The notes: a model not told the origin generated them from the letters alone. 64,000 nt of DNA from Luxibacter massiliensis (GCF_900604355.1 NZ_UWOE01000001.1:1426001-1490000); one strand, 5' to 3'. Numbered from the stretch's first letter, positions 34,701 to 43,728 are shown. Numbers and translations: made by a program.

Positions 34701-35702
34701 ATGAAAAAAAGGATTTTGGCAGTACTTACAGTGTGTATGGCACTATGCCTGCTGGCAGCCGGCTGTAAGAAAAATGTAGGTACGCCTGAGGATAATGCCG
34801 TCCAGGATACAGAAGGCCAGGAGGATAAGGAACCAGAAGAAGAGAGGCAGTATGTATTTGGATACAGTTGCATTGATATGGAAAACCCCTATTTTGACGT
34901 ACTTAAGCTGTCCATAGAGACGGCCCTTGACGAGCAGGGGTACCGGCTGATTACAAAAGACCCGGGGTCAGATGTCAATGTGCAGATTGAACAGATTCAG
35001 GAACTGATTGACCAGCAAGTAGATGCTGTCTTTATCTGCCCCGTGGACTGGGAGAAGATAACTCCGGCCCTGGAGGCCCTTGACGAGGCGGGCATACCTG
35101 TCATCAATGTGGATACCCAGGTGAAGGAGATGGGATACGTGGATGCCTATGTGGGTTCTGACAATAAAAACGCCGGTTATCTGTGTGGGGAGGATTTGGT
35201 CAGCCAGCGGCCCGAGGGAGGGAGGATCGTGATCCTGGAGTGCCCTTCCATGAATTCTGTCAACGAGCGCATTACAGGTTTTGAGGAGGCCATTGCCAAT
35301 GCTGGGTTTGAGGTACTGGCGCGGGCGGATGTACAGGGAAGAAAGGACACGGCCCAAAGTGAAATGAAGAAGCTTCTGGAGGAGTATCCACAGATTGATG
35401 CAGTGATGTGTGGGAATGACCAGACGGCCCTGGGAGCTTTGGATGCCATAAAGGAAGCCGGGAGAGATGGGATCCTTGTTTATAGTGTGGACGGCTCCCC
35501 GGGGATGAAAAGCGAGCTGGCAAAGCCAGGCACTTCCGCAGCAGGCACCAGCGCACAGTCCCCTATTCATATAGGGCGGACTGCGGCAGAGATAGGGTTA
35601 GCTATTGTCGGGGGTGAAAAGTATGAAAAGGAAACCTACGAGGAAACTATATTTATTAACCGGGAAAATGTAGAGCTGTATGGAACTGACGGCTGGGAAT
35701 AG
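34701..35702 (+). CDS. Orphan sugar-type ABC substrate-binding lipoprotein
   Basis: A 333-residue protein with a lipoprotein signal (lipobox LAAGC, lipidated Cys about 22) and a periplasmic-binding-protein type 1 domain as in RbsB: YVFGYSCIDMENPYFDVL, then IEQIQELIDQQVDAVFICPVD, TQVKEMGYVDAYVGSDN, CPSMNSVNERITGFEEAI, AVMCGNDQTALGALDAIKEA. The start is at the ATG after AGGAGG. There is no ATPase or permease next to it, so it is either served from elsewhere or signals. The next gene, a glycogen-debranching-like protein, follows 19 bp later and may be co-transcribed. Ligand unknown. Confidence 0.85.
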   Translation: MKKRILAVLTVCMALCLLAAGCKKNVGTPEDNAVQDTEGQEDKEPEEERQYVFGYSCIDMENPYFDVLKLSIETALDEQGYRLITKDPGSDVNVQIEQIQELIDQQVDAVFICPVDWEKITPALEALDEAGIPVINVDTQVKEMGYVDAYVGSDNKNAGYLCGEDLVSQRPEGGRIVILECPSMNSVNERITGFEEAIANAGFEVLARADVQGRKDTAQSEMKKLLEEYPQIDAVMCGNDQTALGALDAIKEAGRDGILVYSVDGSPGMKSELAKPGTSAAGTSAQSPIHIGRTAAEIGLAIVGGEKYEKETYEETIFINRENVELYGTDGWE

Positions 35703-35721
35703 CAAAAGGAGAGAAAAGCGT

Positions 35722-37416
35722 ATGAGAAAAGTACAGGGCAGTCCGCAGCCTTTGGGTGTGACAGTTGGAAGTGGCAGAGTGAATTTTGCAGTAGATGTTC
35801 CAGAAGGAAAGTCATGTGAGCTGCTTGTGTACAGGGCAGGAAGTACGGCCGTAGAATATAGCTGGCCTATGGACAATACATTAGGAGAGGTGCATTACCT
35901 GGCGCTGGAAGGGTTAGATGCGCAGGAGTATGAGTATAACTACAGGATCAATGGGAAGGTGTGCCTGGATCCCTATGTGAGAGAAATCAGGGGCCGCCGG
36001 GAGTTTGGGAAGAAAGAGCCCCCAGAAGAACATACTGTCAGGGGGCGGATTGGCTTAGGGCCTTTTGACTGGGGAGAGGATGCAAGGCCTCATATTCCCC
36101 TCAGTGATGTAGTTGCATACAGCCTCCATGTAAGAGGTTTTACAAAACATCCGTCCTCACGGGTAAAGCATAAAGGCACCTTTGCCGGGATAGTAGAAAA
36201 AATACCTTATATGAAAGAGCTGGGGATCAACCAGATTCAGTGTATGCCGGTATATGAGTTCAGGGAGTATGTAGGGGGGAAGCAGAACTACTGGGGATAT
36301 GGAAAAGGTTTTTATTTTGCCCCGAAAGCTGCATACGCTGCCTCCCTGGAAGTGTGCAGAGAGTTCAAGGAGATGGTAAAGGCCTGCCACGGCGCCGGCA
36401 TCGAGGTGGTGCTGGAAATGCCTTTTGAGGAGGGAATCCTGCTGCAGACTGCTGTAGAGTGCCTACGGTATTATATGTTGGAATACCATATTGACGGATT
36501 TGTCGTCAATCCATATAATGTGGCGTGGGACTGTTTAATTAAGGACCCTTTTCTGAAGGGCGTTACGATTTTTAAAAAGGAGGACTGGTTCCAGAATGTC
36601 ATGCGCCGGTTTCTGAAAGGGGACGAGGGCATGGTAAGAGAGGCCATGTACGCACTGAGACGCAATACAAAAGAAGACGGCTGCTGTAACTATATCACTG
36701 CCCATACAGGCTTTACCTTGTATGACCTTGTATCTTATGATGGGAAACACAATGAAGATAACGGCGAGAATAACCAGGACGGCCCTGATTATAATTATAG
36801 CTGGAACTGCGGTGTGGAGGGGCCCAGCAGGAAAAAGCAGGTAGAGCTTCTGCGCAGAAATCAGATATGCAATGCATTTTTCCTGCTGCTGAGCGCCCAG
36901 GGGACACCCTGCCTGCTGGCAGGGGATGAGTTTGAGAATACCCAGAAGGGGAACAATAATGTCTACTGCCAGGACAATGAACTATCCTGGCTGAATTGGA
37001 ATAAACTGAAGAATAACGATACATTGTTCCAGTATGTAAAGGAACTGATCGCACTGCGGAAGTCCCACGCGGCGCTCCATCGGCCAGAACCGCTCTCAGG
37101 GACTGATCAGGGGGCCTATGGGCTGCCGGATGTCTCCTACCATGGCGAGAGTGCGTGGCAGCCTGCAGAGGGGGTAGCCAGCCGCCAGCTTGGGGTTATG
37201 TACTGCGGCGGCCATGGGGGGGATACAGACTGCTTTGTGGCTTATAATATGCACTGGATCGAGCATTCCTTCGCCCTGCCTTCTCCGGGCAAGAAAAAGA
37301 AGTGGTATCTGGCGGCAGATACACAGGGGGTGGCGGCCAAAGAAGCACAGGCCCTGAAAAATCAGAAGTCCATTGAGCTCAAGCCTAGAAGCATTGTATT
37401 TCTGGTTGGAAAGTAA
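35722..37416 (+). CDS. Glycogen-debranching/isoamylase-like GH13 protein without catalytic residues
   Basis: A 564-residue protein. An N-terminal CBM48-like domain (about 8-90) precedes a GH13 barrel. Debranching-enzyme landmarks are clear: YWGYGKGFYFAP, YDLVSYDGKHNEDNGENN and YSWNCGVEGP. However, region I (LEMPFEEG, 231-238) lacks the usual NH, region II reads DGFVVNPY (258-265) with no nucleophile Asp, and region IV reads TAHTGFTL (326-333) where HD is normal. The segment between II and IV is about 100 residues shorter than in GlgX. Hydrolysis is therefore unlikely; it may bind alpha-glucan or regulate. ATG at 35722 is chosen. GH13 fold assignment is strong. Confidence 0.8.
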   Translation: MRKVQGSPQPLGVTVGSGRVNFAVDVPEGKSCELLVYRAGSTAVEYSWPMDNTLGEVHYLALEGLDAQEYEYNYRINGKVCLDPYVREIRGRREFGKKEPPEEHTVRGRIGLGPFDWGEDARPHIPLSDVVAYSLHVRGFTKHPSSRVKHKGTFAGIVEKIPYMKELGINQIQCMPVYEFREYVGGKQNYWGYGKGFYFAPKAAYAASLEVCREFKEMVKACHGAGIEVVLEMPFEEGILLQTAVECLRYYMLEYHIDGFVVNPYNVAWDCLIKDPFLKGVTIFKKEDWFQNVMRRFLKGDEGMVREAMYALRRNTKEDGCCNYITAHTGFTLYDLVSYDGKHNEDNGENNQDGPDYNYSWNCGVEGPSRKKQVELLRRNQICNAFFLLLSAQGTPCLLAGDEFENTQKGNNNVYCQDNELSWLNWNKLKNNDTLFQYVKELIALRKSHAALHRPEPLSGTDQGAYGLPDVSYHGESAWQPAEGVASRQLGVMYCGGHGGDTDCFVAYNMHWIEHSFALPSPGKKKKWYLAADTQGVAAKEAQALKNQKSIELKPRSIVFLVGK

Positions 37417-37442
37417 AAACTGGAAGGAAAGGATGCTTTATT

Positions 37443-38048
37443 ATGAAAGCAATACTTCATTTTTGCACAATTACAAGACATAAAATACTGGTGATGGAGG
37501 AGTGCTTTAAAGTGGGCCTTTACAGACAAGGACTCCTGCATGACTTGTCCAAATACAGTTGGATAGAATTTAAAGTAGGCTGTAAGTACTACCAGGGAAA
37601 CCGAAGTCCCAACAATGCAGAGCGGGAAGATACAGGATGCTCCAGGGCATGGCTGCACCATAAGGGGCGCAACAAGCACCACTATGAATATTGGATAGAT
37701 TACGGGATCGGGGCAGACAGAGGGATGACCGGCATGAAAATGCCGGTACGCTATGTGGTGGAAATGTTTTTGGACCGCATAGCAGCCAGCAAAATCTATA
37801 AAGGAGAGTCATATTCTGATTCAGACCCTCTGGCATATTTTCAGGAAGGGAAGGGCGAATACATGATGCATCCGGAGACAGAAGCGCTCCTGGAAAAACT
37901 TCTCCGTATGCTGGCTGACAAGGGAGAGGATGTAACATTTGCATATATCAGATACAAAATCTTGAAAAGCCGAAGGGCTAGGAAGAGGACCGGCCAAAGG
38001 AAGCCTGCGCGCCATGGCCTAATACCCCGGTGCAGGCATCGCTTTTAG
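37443..38048 (+). CDS. DUF5662-family protein
   Basis: A 201-residue soluble protein. It is rich in conserved His and Asp (LLHDLSKYS, HHKGRNKHHYEYW, MPVRYVVEMFLDRIAA), which suggests a metal-binding helical fold related to HD-like proteins. I assign DUF5662 from these phrases. The last dozen codons (ending RHGLIPRCRHRF) lie in an intergenic repeat module at 38016-38073, so the C terminus may be derived from it. It faces luxS from the opposite strand. Function unknown. Confidence 0.65.
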   Translation: MKAILHFCTITRHKILVMEECFKVGLYRQGLLHDLSKYSWIEFKVGCKYYQGNRSPNNAEREDTGCSRAWLHHKGRNKHHYEYWIDYGIGADRGMTGMKMPVRYVVEMFLDRIAASKIYKGESYSDSDPLAYFQEGKGEYMMHPETEALLEKLLRMLADKGEDVTFAYIRYKILKSRRARKRTGQRKPARHGLIPRCRHRF

Positions 38049-38073
38049 GCTTATGTCCCTGCCTGCATCGGGG
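38016..38073. repeat. Intergenic repeat, right module copy with a 14-bp stem
   Basis: CCCCGGTGCAGGCA (38025-38038) pairs with TGCCTGCATCGGGG (38060-38073) with one wobble, a 14-bp stem. The sequence matches the right module at about 14355-14413 (CCTAATACCCC, GCATCGCT, ATGTCCC, CTGCATCGG in order). It lies between convergent genes and covers the DUF5662 stop, so it may act as a terminator for both. Confidence 0.65.
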
Positions 38074-38082
38074 TCTGTGACT

Positions 38083-38562
38083 TTAACCGGGATAATACAT
38101 CTGGCTGTCCTGGATATCTGTGAGGACATCGGCCAGGTATTTTCCTGCCAAGTATTTGGCCATGGGAAGGTTCATATCCAGATAATTCCCACAGTCCCTG
38201 GCCGATGCTCCGGGTATGGGCCCTTCAAAAGAAGCCATGAAAGAGTACATTTCCTTCATAAGCCCTACGATATCAGAAGACTGGTAGTCCCCTGCAAGAA
38301 GGAGATAAAAACCGGTGCGGCATCCCATGGGGCCAAAATAAACGACTTTATCTTTATATTCCTCGTGATTTCTTAAAAATGTAGCCCCGAGATGCTCCAA
38401 TGTGTGTACCTCGGCAGTATTCATGACAGGTTCCTCGTTGGGGTTAGTCATACGGATGTCAAAGGTCGTGACAGGACTGTTGTTGACATAATCTTTTCTG
38501 GATACATATAGACCTGGTACCAGTTTTATGTGGTCTATTGTAAAACTTGCAATCTTTTCCAT
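38083..38562 (-). CDS. luxS: S-ribosylhomocysteine lyase (autoinducer-2 synthase)
   Basis: A 159-residue protein of normal LuxS length. It cleaves S-ribosylhomocysteine to homocysteine and DPD, the AI-2 precursor, in the activated methyl cycle. The metal and active-site residues are present: HTLEHLGATFLRNH supplies His and Glu, and YFGPMGCRTGFYLLLAG supplies the catalytic Cys. A downstream His or Cys ligand lies in DCGNYLDMNL. AAGGAGG precedes the ATG. It is transcribed leftward against DUF5662, alone. Confidence 0.95.
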   Translation of the reverse strand: MEKIASFTIDHIKLVPGLYVSRKDYVNNSPVTTFDIRMTNPNEEPVMNTAEVHTLEHLGATFLRNHEEYKDKVVYFGPMGCRTGFYLLLAGDYQSSDIVGLMKEMYSFMASFEGPIPGASARDCGNYLDMNLPMAKYLAGKYLADVLTDIQDSQMYYPG

Positions 38563-38733
38563 ATGTGTGCCTCCTTATGTGATTTAGGGTAAATATATTA
38601 GGTAATCTCCCACATAATTATACCGTCGCAGAGGAAATAAGACAAGTATGAAAAGTTGACTCTGGAACCAGGAATGTTTATACTGAAAAAAGACGGAATA
38701 TGGAGAAAATGTAGAAAAACCAGGAGGTTGTTT

Positions 38734-39387
38734 ATGAAGCTATATCTTGTTCGCCACGGTGAGACACAGTGGAATAAAATGAGGCGGGTACAGGGACGGT
38801 CAGACGTCCCTTTAAATGAATATGGAGAATATCTGGCCCGGTGCACGGCTGAAGGGCTTAGGGATGTGGAGTTTGACTTGGCCTATACAAGTCCGCTTAT
38901 AAGGGCAAGGCAGACTGCGGAAATTATATTGGAGGGGAGGGACGTGCCTCTGATAGATGAGCCGCGGATACAGGAAATCAGCTTCGGAGTCAGGGAGGGC
39001 ATGTGCTTCCAGGGAATGGACAGAGATCCTGAAAGTGAAGAATTTTCACGGTTTTTTACCGATACAGCCAATTATAAAGTGCCTAAAGAAGGTGAATCTA
39101 TCCAGCATCTTCTTGAGAGGGTGGAAGCATTTTTAAAAGAATTATATGCAAAGGAAGAACTGCAGGGGCGGACCATCCTTCTATCTACCCATGGGGCGGC
39201 ATTGACGGCCATGCTCAACTGTATGAAAGGAAACAGGGCCATCGGTGATTTCTGGGGAAAGGGCGTGCCGGCTAACTGTGCTGTGGCAGAGGTGGAGGTA
39301 AACAAAGGGGTGCCTTCCATCCTTTTTGAGGGAAGAATATTTTATTCCAGAGAAAATGCATACACTTGCATGGGTAAAAAAGAGTAG
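38734..39387 (+). CDS. Histidine phosphatase (phosphoglycerate mutase-like)
   Basis: A 217-residue protein opening LYLVRHGETQWN, the RHG catalytic motif of branch 1 histidine phosphatases, with the second His in LSTHGAALTAML. The region SPLIRARQTAEII and the Glu in QEISFGVREG complete the active site. Substrates in this family vary (sugar phosphates, alpha-ribazole phosphate, broad). I chose the ATG after CAGGAGGT over an upstream start at 38656. Followed by an intergenic repeat copy. Confidence 0.88.
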   Translation: MKLYLVRHGETQWNKMRRVQGRSDVPLNEYGEYLARCTAEGLRDVEFDLAYTSPLIRARQTAEIILEGRDVPLIDEPRIQEISFGVREGMCFQGMDRDPESEEFSRFFTDTANYKVPKEGESIQHLLERVEAFLKELYAKEELQGRTILLSTHGAALTAMLNCMKGNRAIGDFWGKGVPANCAVAEVEVNKGVPSILFEGRIFYSRENAYTCMGKKE

Positions 39388-39404
39388 CTGTTTTACTATA
39401 CATT

Positions 39405-39463
39405 TATTCCCGCGGGCAACAGGCCAGGCGGCCCTTTTAGTCCCTGGAAGCTGCCGCGTGGGT
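39405..39463. repeat. Intergenic repeat, left module copy
   Basis: Shares TATTCC, GCGGGCAAyArGCCA and GCTGCCGC with the copies at 14293 and 15505. It overlaps the 3' end of the small minus-strand ORF at 39437-39595. Confidence 0.5.
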
Positions 39464-39595
39464 TCCCTCAGCCTGCCGGAGGTAGAGCGCCAGAATTTCC
39501 TCCTGGGTCATTTTAGGCAGCGCTTCATAGAATTCAATATCATTGTCTGTATGCAGGCTGATATATTTTAATATTTCAAATATTCTGTTTTGCAT
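39437..39595 (-). CDS. Small 52-residue ORF
   Basis: A 52-residue frame starting MQNRIFEILKYISLHTDN, with AAGGGGG five bases ahead of the ATG. The product is alpha-helical and acidic in the middle (EALPKMTQEEILALYLRQ), like a short regulatory or Spo0E-like protein, but I cannot name it. The last ten residues run into the intergenic repeat. It lies in an otherwise empty 382-bp gap between the phosphatase and the AraC gene. The site and codon pattern suggest a real gene. No similarity is recalled. Confidence 0.45.
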   Translation of the reverse strand: MQNRIFEILKYISLHTDNDIEFYEALPKMTQEEILALYLRQAEGTHAAASRD

Positions 39596-39769
39596 AAGTA
39601 CCCCCTTTTATAAATCTATCCCAGAAAAATCCGACGCCCTTGGGGGATCGGGTTTTGTTCCTCACAGTATGTTTCTTGAATATAATGTTACCGCACAATA
39701 TAAGAAAAATATATGCAAATATCGTCTGATTTGTGGTAAAATAACGCCAGAAAGAAAGGGGGAATATCT

Positions 39770-40666
39770 GTGATTCCTGAGGAGTTGATTATCACAGCCA
39801 GCAAACGGGAAGAAATATTTGAGATGAAGCCGGAATATCCATATATAATCAGGCAGGTACATTCACCCATAGGCAAAAGCACCATCGCCCCATGGCACTG
39901 GCATGAAGAGCTGGAATTTGTCTATGTCAGAGAAGGGGCCGTCATTTATAATACGCCCCAGAACAGCGCTAGGCTTGAGGCGGGAAATGGAATTTTTGTA
40001 AAAAGCAACGTCCTGCATCAGGTGCTTTCCCCAGAACCCGCATCTAATGTACAGTATGAGGTACATATGTTCAGGCGGAACTACCTGGCAGAGGAGAATA
40101 GCCTGCTGGATAAAAAATATATAAGTCCCTTTTTGAAGGGGAGTTCTGTATCTGTTGTCTGCCTGAGAAAATCAATCCCTGACCATAAGGAGATCCTGGA
40201 AAGGCTTCTTAGCCTGTCAGCACTGGATGCGGGGAAATCATTTGGGTATGAATGGAAATCAAGAAATTTGATGGCTGAAGTCTGGATGCATGTGATCAGC
40301 CTGCAGCACGTATCCCCTGATGGAAAAGAAGGGTTGTCAGGCCAGAGGGAGCGCCGGCTAAAGGATATGCTTTTATACATCCAAGAGTATTACATGGAGA
40401 GGCTTTCCTTAAAAAATATCTCTGGTGCCGCTAATATCAGCGAGAGAGAATGTCTCCGCTGCTTTCAGGACATCCTTCATACGACACCGTTTATGTACTT
40501 ACAAGAATACAGAATACAGGCTGCCTGCAACATGCTGAGAAATTCATCAGATAAAATTGTGGATATAGCAGTAAAATGTGGTTTTAATTCAGGCAGCTAT
40601 TTCGGAAAGACTTTCCGCAGGCAGATGAACTGTACCCCCTACGAATATAGGACTGCTGCAAGATAA
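39770..40666 (+). CDS. AraC-family transcriptional regulator
   Basis: A 298-residue protein. The N-terminal half is a cupin-like sensing domain (APWHWHEELEFVYVREGAV). The C-terminal AraC DNA-binding domain has two helix-turn-helix units, LSLKNISGAANISERECLRCF and VDIAVKCGFNSGSYFGKTFRRQ, ending in the usual CTPYEYR. The start is GTG after AAAGGGGGA. No transporter or sugar gene adjoins it, so the regulated pathway is unknown. Two hairpins follow its stop. Confidence 0.9.
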   Translation: MIPEELIITASKREEIFEMKPEYPYIIRQVHSPIGKSTIAPWHWHEELEFVYVREGAVIYNTPQNSARLEAGNGIFVKSNVLHQVLSPEPASNVQYEVHMFRRNYLAEENSLLDKKYISPFLKGSSVSVVCLRKSIPDHKEILERLLSLSALDAGKSFGYEWKSRNLMAEVWMHVISLQHVSPDGKEGLSGQRERRLKDMLLYIQEYYMERLSLKNISGAANISERECLRCFQDILHTTPFMYLQEYRIQAACNMLRNSSDKIVDIAVKCGFNSGSYFGKTFRRQMNCTPYEYRTAAR

Positions 40667-40683
40667 ATATTTCGGAAAAACAA

Positions 40684-40766
40684 AATGCCAGGCTGGGGGG
40701 AATCGCCGGACTCACCCCAATCTGGCATATATCTGCTGCAAGAAAAGTATTTTGCAGCAGTCTCTT
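40684..40766 (+). terminator. Double hairpin after the AraC gene
   Basis: First hairpin ATGCCAG/CTGGCAT with inner GGGG/CCCC (about 40685-40728), then CTGCTGCAA (40733-40741) with TTGCAGCAG (40752-40760) followed by TCTCTTTCT. The second is a fair terminator and lies before the 3' end of the leftward ABC-F gene. Confidence 0.6.
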
Positions 40767-40816
40767 TCTAGCATATACCGAATATACCGCCGACCGGGAC
40801 AGCCTAAATGGACGCC

Positions 40817-42451
40817 CTAGTCGTCTTCCTCAGTGGCGACGGCATAGGTCTGGCGTTTTCTGGCCATCTCATCACTTTCCAAGTATTCATCGTAGGTGGT
40901 GACTTTATCAATGAGCCTTCCTCCTGGAACGATCTCCATAATCCGGTTGGCCGTAGTCTGTACAATCTGATGGTCACGGGAGGTAAATAAAAGTACCCCT
41001 GGGAATTTAATCATCCCATTATTCAGCGCTGTAATGGACTCCATGTCCAGATGGTTGGTAGGTTCATCTAGGAGGAGTACATTGGCGCCTGAAATCATCA
41101 TCTTAGACAGCAGGCAGCGGACCTTCTCGCCGCCGGAGAGTACTTTCAGGCGTTTTACGCCATCCTCCCCGGCAAAAAGCATTCTGCCAAGGAATCCCCG
41201 CACATAGGTGACGTCTTTATTTTCAGAATACTGGGTCAGCCATTCGGTGATGGTATAGTCATTGTCAAATTCACTGCCGAAATCCCTGGGAAAATACGCC
41301 TGGGAAGTAGTGATTCCCCATTTATAAGTCCCTTCATCCGGCTCCATTTCCCCAATCAATATTTTGAAGAGTGTAGTTTTTGCAAGCTCATTCCCTCCCA
41401 CGAAAGCTACCTTGTCGTCATGCCCCAGGGTAAAGCTGATACGATCCAGCACTTTTTCACCATCAATGGTTTTGGAAAGTCCTTCTACGGTAAGGACCTC
41501 ATTGCCGATCTCTCTGTTGGGCCTGAAATCTATATAAGGATACTTCCTGCTGGAAGGCTTGATCTCGTCCAACTGGATTTTCTCAAGTGCTCTTTTGCGG
41601 GAGGTTGCCTGTTTAGATTTGGAGGCATTGGCGCTGAACCTGGAAATAAACTCCTGGAGCTCCTTGATTTTTTCCTCTTTCTTTTTGTTGGCCTCTTTCA
41701 TCTGGCGTATGAGCAGCTGGCTGGACTCATACCAGAAGTCATAGTTCCCGGCATAAAGCTGGATCTTGCTGTAATCAATGTCCGCTATCTGGGTGCAGAC
41801 TTTGTTCAGAAAATAGCGGTCATGGGATACTACAATGACTATATTTTCAAAATTAATCAAAAATTCTTCCAGCCAGGCAATTGCATCCAGGTCCAGATGG
41901 TTGGTAGGCTCGTCGAGAAGCAATATATCTGGGTTGCCGAAAAGTGCCTGTGCCAGCAGTACCTTGACTTTCTCGGCCCCTGTCAGGTCTTTTAAGTACT
42001 TGGAATGCAGTTCTGTTTCAATGCCCAGTCCGTTTAAAAGAGTGGCTGCGTCTGATTCCGCCTCCCAGCCGTCCATAGTGGCAAACTCTGCCTCCAGCTC
42101 GCTGGCCTTGATGCCGTCCTCGTCGGTGAAGTCCTCTTTTGCATAGATTTCTTCCTTTTCTTTCATTATTTCATAGAGACGGGCATTTCCCATGATGACA
42201 GTATCAAGCACAATATATTCATCATATTTAGAATGATCCTGCTGCAGGAAAGAAAGGCGCTCTCCTGGGGTGATGGCTATTTCTCCTTTCGTAGGCTCAA
42301 GCTGGCCGGACAGAATCTTAAGGAAGGTAGATTTTCCTGCACCGTTTGCGCCGATCAGGCCGTAGCAGCCGCCCTCCGTGAACTTGATATTTACATCTTC
42401 AAACAACGCTTTTTTACCGACCCGCAATGTTACATTATTTGCACTGATCAT
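40817..42451 (-). CDS. ABC-F family ATPase, YkpA-like
   Basis: A 544-residue protein with two ATPase domains and no membrane helices, as in ABC-F translation factors. Domain 1 has GANGAGKSTFLK, LTGAEKVKVLLAQAL and ILLLDEPTNHLD. The linker between domains is rich in charged helix. In domain 2 the Walker A is altered to GGNELAKTTLF, while LSGGEKVRCLLSKM and VLLLDEPTNHLD are intact. This altered loop matches what I recall of YkpA/YbiT-type ABC-F proteins, which act at the ribosome E site. I chose the ATG at 42451, nine bases after GGAG, over that at 42457. Antibiotic resistance is possible but not implied. Confidence 0.88.
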   Translation of the reverse strand: MISANNVTLRVGKKALFEDVNIKFTEGGCYGLIGANGAGKSTFLKILSGQLEPTKGEIAITPGERLSFLQQDHSKYDEYIVLDTVIMGNARLYEIMKEKEEIYAKEDFTDEDGIKASELEAEFATMDGWEAESDAATLLNGLGIETELHSKYLKDLTGAEKVKVLLAQALFGNPDILLLDEPTNHLDLDAIAWLEEFLINFENIVIVVSHDRYFLNKVCTQIADIDYSKIQLYAGNYDFWYESSQLLIRQMKEANKKKEEKIKELQEFISRFSANASKSKQATSRKRALEKIQLDEIKPSSRKYPYIDFRPNREIGNEVLTVEGLSKTIDGEKVLDRISFTLGHDDKVAFVGGNELAKTTLFKILIGEMEPDEGTYKWGITTSQAYFPRDFGSEFDNDYTITEWLTQYSENKDVTYVRGFLGRMLFAGEDGVKRLKVLSGGEKVRCLLSKMMISGANVLLLDEPTNHLDMESITALNNGMIKFPGVLLFTSRDHQIVQTTANRIMEIVPGGRLIDKVTTYDEYLESDEMARKRQTYAVATEEDD

Positions 42452-42722
42452 GCTCATTATCTCCTTTATTTCGTCATGTTTCTTTGGCTTCCGTTAAGCT
42501 GCCTGCCTATCCTGTAGATGGACTGCTAGGCAGAAACCCTCCGGGGATTTTGTTTCCGACACCTATCTTAACACGGGAGGCATCAAAATAGCAAGGCCTC
42601 CGGGGGGATTCAAATACACTATGGCAGGAACCTTTTTCGGGGATTTCGTAAAATTTTAGAAAGTTGCTGTTTTCGAATGGGAAAAATCGTTATATAATGA
42701 GAAAGGAAAGAGAGGATAGATT

Positions 42723-43580
42723 ATGCAGAAAGGAACTTTAGTTTTAGAAGGCGGGGCCACCCGCGGGGTCTTTACATCAGGCGTACTGGATTACCTGATG
42801 GAGCAGGATATGTATATGTCGCATGTGATCGGGGTCTCTGCAGGGGCATGCAATGCAGTGGATTATGTTTCCAGGCAGCCTGGGAGGACAAAAGACTGTA
42901 TGATACCTACGGATAAAAGCGGGAACTATTATTATGGCATCAGAAAGTTTGTAAAAGAGAGAAGCCTGATGAACATGGACTTGATTTTCGATATATTTCC
43001 GAATCAGATTTATCCTTTTGACTATGATACCTATTTCGGATCCCAGATAGAGTGTGAGCTGGTTGTGACGAATTGCCTCACAGGACGGGCGGAGTATTTA
43101 AAGGAGAGGAGCCAGAAGGAACGCCTGATGAAGATATGCAGGGCGTCCTCCAGTATGCCTTTGGTGACGCCCATAGTCAATATTGGGGATGTGCCCTACC
43201 TGGATGGAGGCCTTGCGGACAGTGTGCCTCTTAAACATGCACTGGAACTGGGAAATGAAAAGATAGTGGTGATCCTGACCAGGAATATGGGGTACCGCAA
43301 AAAGAGGGTTTCCAGGGGAATGGCTGAGGTATACCGCAAGACGTACCGCTCCTACCCCAAGCTGGTAAAGGCCATCCTGACAAGGAGCTTTTATTACAAC
43401 CGTACAATGAACGTTTTAGAGAAGTTAGAAAGGGAAGGAAAAATTTTTGTCCTCCGCCCTATGGTCAAGCCCGTGGCAAGGCTGGAGAGGAATAAAGATA
43501 CATTGACAGCTTTTTATGCTCATGGATACCAGCTCATGGAGCGGGAATACACCAGGCTTAAGGAATATCTGGAAGAGTAG
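42723..43580 (+). CDS. Patatin-like phospholipase
   Basis: A 285-residue protein. The oxyanion loop is GGATRGVFTSGVLDYL, the nucleophile elbow GVSAGACNA (Ser), and the dyad Asp is in DGGLADSVPLKHAL. It belongs to the YchK/RssA-like small patatins, which are lipid acyl hydrolases. SD AGAGAGG region precedes the ATG. In the 271-bp gap upstream I see only a weak TATAAT-like box near 42692. Substrate and biological role unknown. Confidence 0.9.
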   Translation: MQKGTLVLEGGATRGVFTSGVLDYLMEQDMYMSHVIGVSAGACNAVDYVSRQPGRTKDCMIPTDKSGNYYYGIRKFVKERSLMNMDLIFDIFPNQIYPFDYDTYFGSQIECELVVTNCLTGRAEYLKERSQKERLMKICRASSSMPLVTPIVNIGDVPYLDGGLADSVPLKHALELGNEKIVVILTRNMGYRKKRVSRGMAEVYRKTYRSYPKLVKAILTRSFYYNRTMNVLEKLEREGKIFVLRPMVKPVARLERNKDTLTAFYAHGYQLMEREYTRLKEYLEE

Positions 43581-43728
43581 GCGGAGCTTACAGGGATTTT
43601 ACCCATTTTTAACATAGAGAGGATAGAGAGAGTCCTCTGTTCTATGCTAAAGTAATCTGGGAGTGTCTGCCTGCCAGGCTGGACTGGTTTGAATTTTTCA
43701 GCCATAAGGAGGATATCCCCGGAGTAAA

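Noticed and set aside
39543..39773. 76-codon plus-strand frame
   Set aside because: Overlaps the minus-strand small ORF and AraC start region; no ribosome site.
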